Of a stretch of 64,000 nt of DNA, positions 63,761-64,000 are shown piece by piece. Location of the stretch: contig NZ_RRCN01000001.1 of assembly GCF_003863965.1 (NCBI RefSeq), forward strand, positions 6,631,071 through 6,695,070, written 5' to 3'. Each line of letters begins with the position of its first letter. The stretch's first letter is position 1. The notes beneath the pieces are model-generated. The model was not told the origin of the DNA. It made no database searches and saw nothing but the letters and a program-made list of their open reading frames with translations. The DNA comes from Paenibacillus oralis (GTDB lineage: Bacteria > Bacillota > Bacilli > Paenibacillales > Paenibacillaceae). The translations under genes were made by a program, and so were the position numbers.

Positions 63761-64000
63761 TTAGGCGGTCAAAATATATGTAATAAAACTGATTATAAAT
63801 AAAAGAATGTAAGCGACCCCTGTCCCCGCAAACGTCAAGCGCCACACCGCGCGCAGCAGCCGCCGCACGTCCACCTTGCCTTTCAGGCGTGTCTGCGCCC
63901 CGCCGATCAATCCGCCGGCAACGAGCAGAATAATAACGATCAAGTAAAAACCAAACGTGGAGTGAAACACATTGTTGAACAAGGCGGCCGCCCCCAAGAT
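63761..64000 (-). CDS. Small membrane protein, unknown (5' end may lie beyond the window)
   Basis: Two hydrophobic helices are visible (FYLIVIILLVAGGLIGGA and GTGVAYILLFIISFITYIL) joined by a basic loop (RLKGKVDVRRLLRAVWRL). The frame is open to the right edge, with a possible TTG at 63997. Two small membrane helices with a basic loop do not point to a family I can name. It is upstream of oppA on the same strand, separated by 230 bp that includes the oppA promoter. Confidence 0.55.
   Translation of the reverse strand: MLGAAALFNNVFHSTFGFYLIVIILLVAGGLIGGAQTRLKGKVDVRRLLRAVWRLTFAGTGVAYILLFIISFITYILTA

Overview
The window looks like chromosomal DNA from an endospore-forming Firmicute of the Paenibacillus type. 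The evidence is sigma-E, sigma-G, SpoIIGA and SpoVD, meso-diaminopimelate-type wall genes, a DapL-type lysine/DAP aminotransferase, bacillithiol synthesis (BshC), a T-box leader, AGGAGG-type ribosome binding sites and GC-rich Gram-positive codon use. The genus is inferred; there is no rRNA in the window. No tRNA, rRNA, CRISPR array or intact transposase was seen. Almost every gene lies on the minus strand, so transcription runs from high to low coordinates.

Layout in transcription order (right to left). 63.5-57.8 kb: a five-gene oligopeptide ABC transporter, oppABCDF, with a hairpin terminator between oppA and oppB. 57.6-54.7 kb: bshC and ahcY. 54.3-31.9 kb: a nearly complete dcw cluster, mraZ-rsmH-ftsL-pbpB-pbpB'-spoVD-murE-murF-mraY-murD-spoVE/ftsW-murG-murB-murA-ftsQ-ftsA-ftsZ. 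It opens with a four-repeat MraZ operator and contains a tandem duplication of the division penicillin-binding protein. 31.2-18.2 kb: an inserted pectin/rhamnogalacturonan utilisation island between ftsZ and spoIIGA. It holds an AraC regulator, a Gfo/Idh/MocA oxidoreductase, a YteP/YtcP/YtcQ-type sugar importer, a YtdP/YesS-type membrane AraC regulator, a large putative glycosidase, an oligogalacturonate lyase and a GH105 hydrolase. 18.0-15.4 kb: spoIIGA-sigE-sigG. 15.2-12.3 kb: a second insertion, a MerR-type regulator and an exported flavin reductase lipoprotein joined by a textbook 19-bp-spacer MerR promoter. 12.1-8.0 kb: ylmC, ylmD, ylmE, sepF, yggT, ylmH and divIVA. 8.0-3.5 kb: T-box leader, ileS and a small membrane protein. 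2.7-3.5 kb: yteA, the plus-strand gene outside the sugar island. 2.5-0 kb: lspA, an RluD-type pseudouridine synthase and the 5' part of dapL.

The genes work as one cell-wall/division/sporulation block. The Mur enzymes and MraY/MurG make lipid II. SEDS and class B PBPs polymerise and cross-link it at the septum built by FtsZ-FtsA-SepF-FtsL-FtsQ, with DivIVA marking poles. SpoIIGA, sigma-E, sigma-G and SpoVD turn the same machinery towards spore formation. The conserved ftsZ-spoIIGA and sigG-ylm junctions have each received cargo genes.

The least explained parts are non-coding. A 167-bp element occurs twice with identical length and a conserved core, once inside the ileS T-box leader. A four-unit, exactly symmetric 50-bp-period palindrome lies between the T-box terminator and ileS. 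A triple 63-bp tandem repeat lies in the sugar island. Start codons were chosen from ribosome binding sites; several are TTG or GTG.
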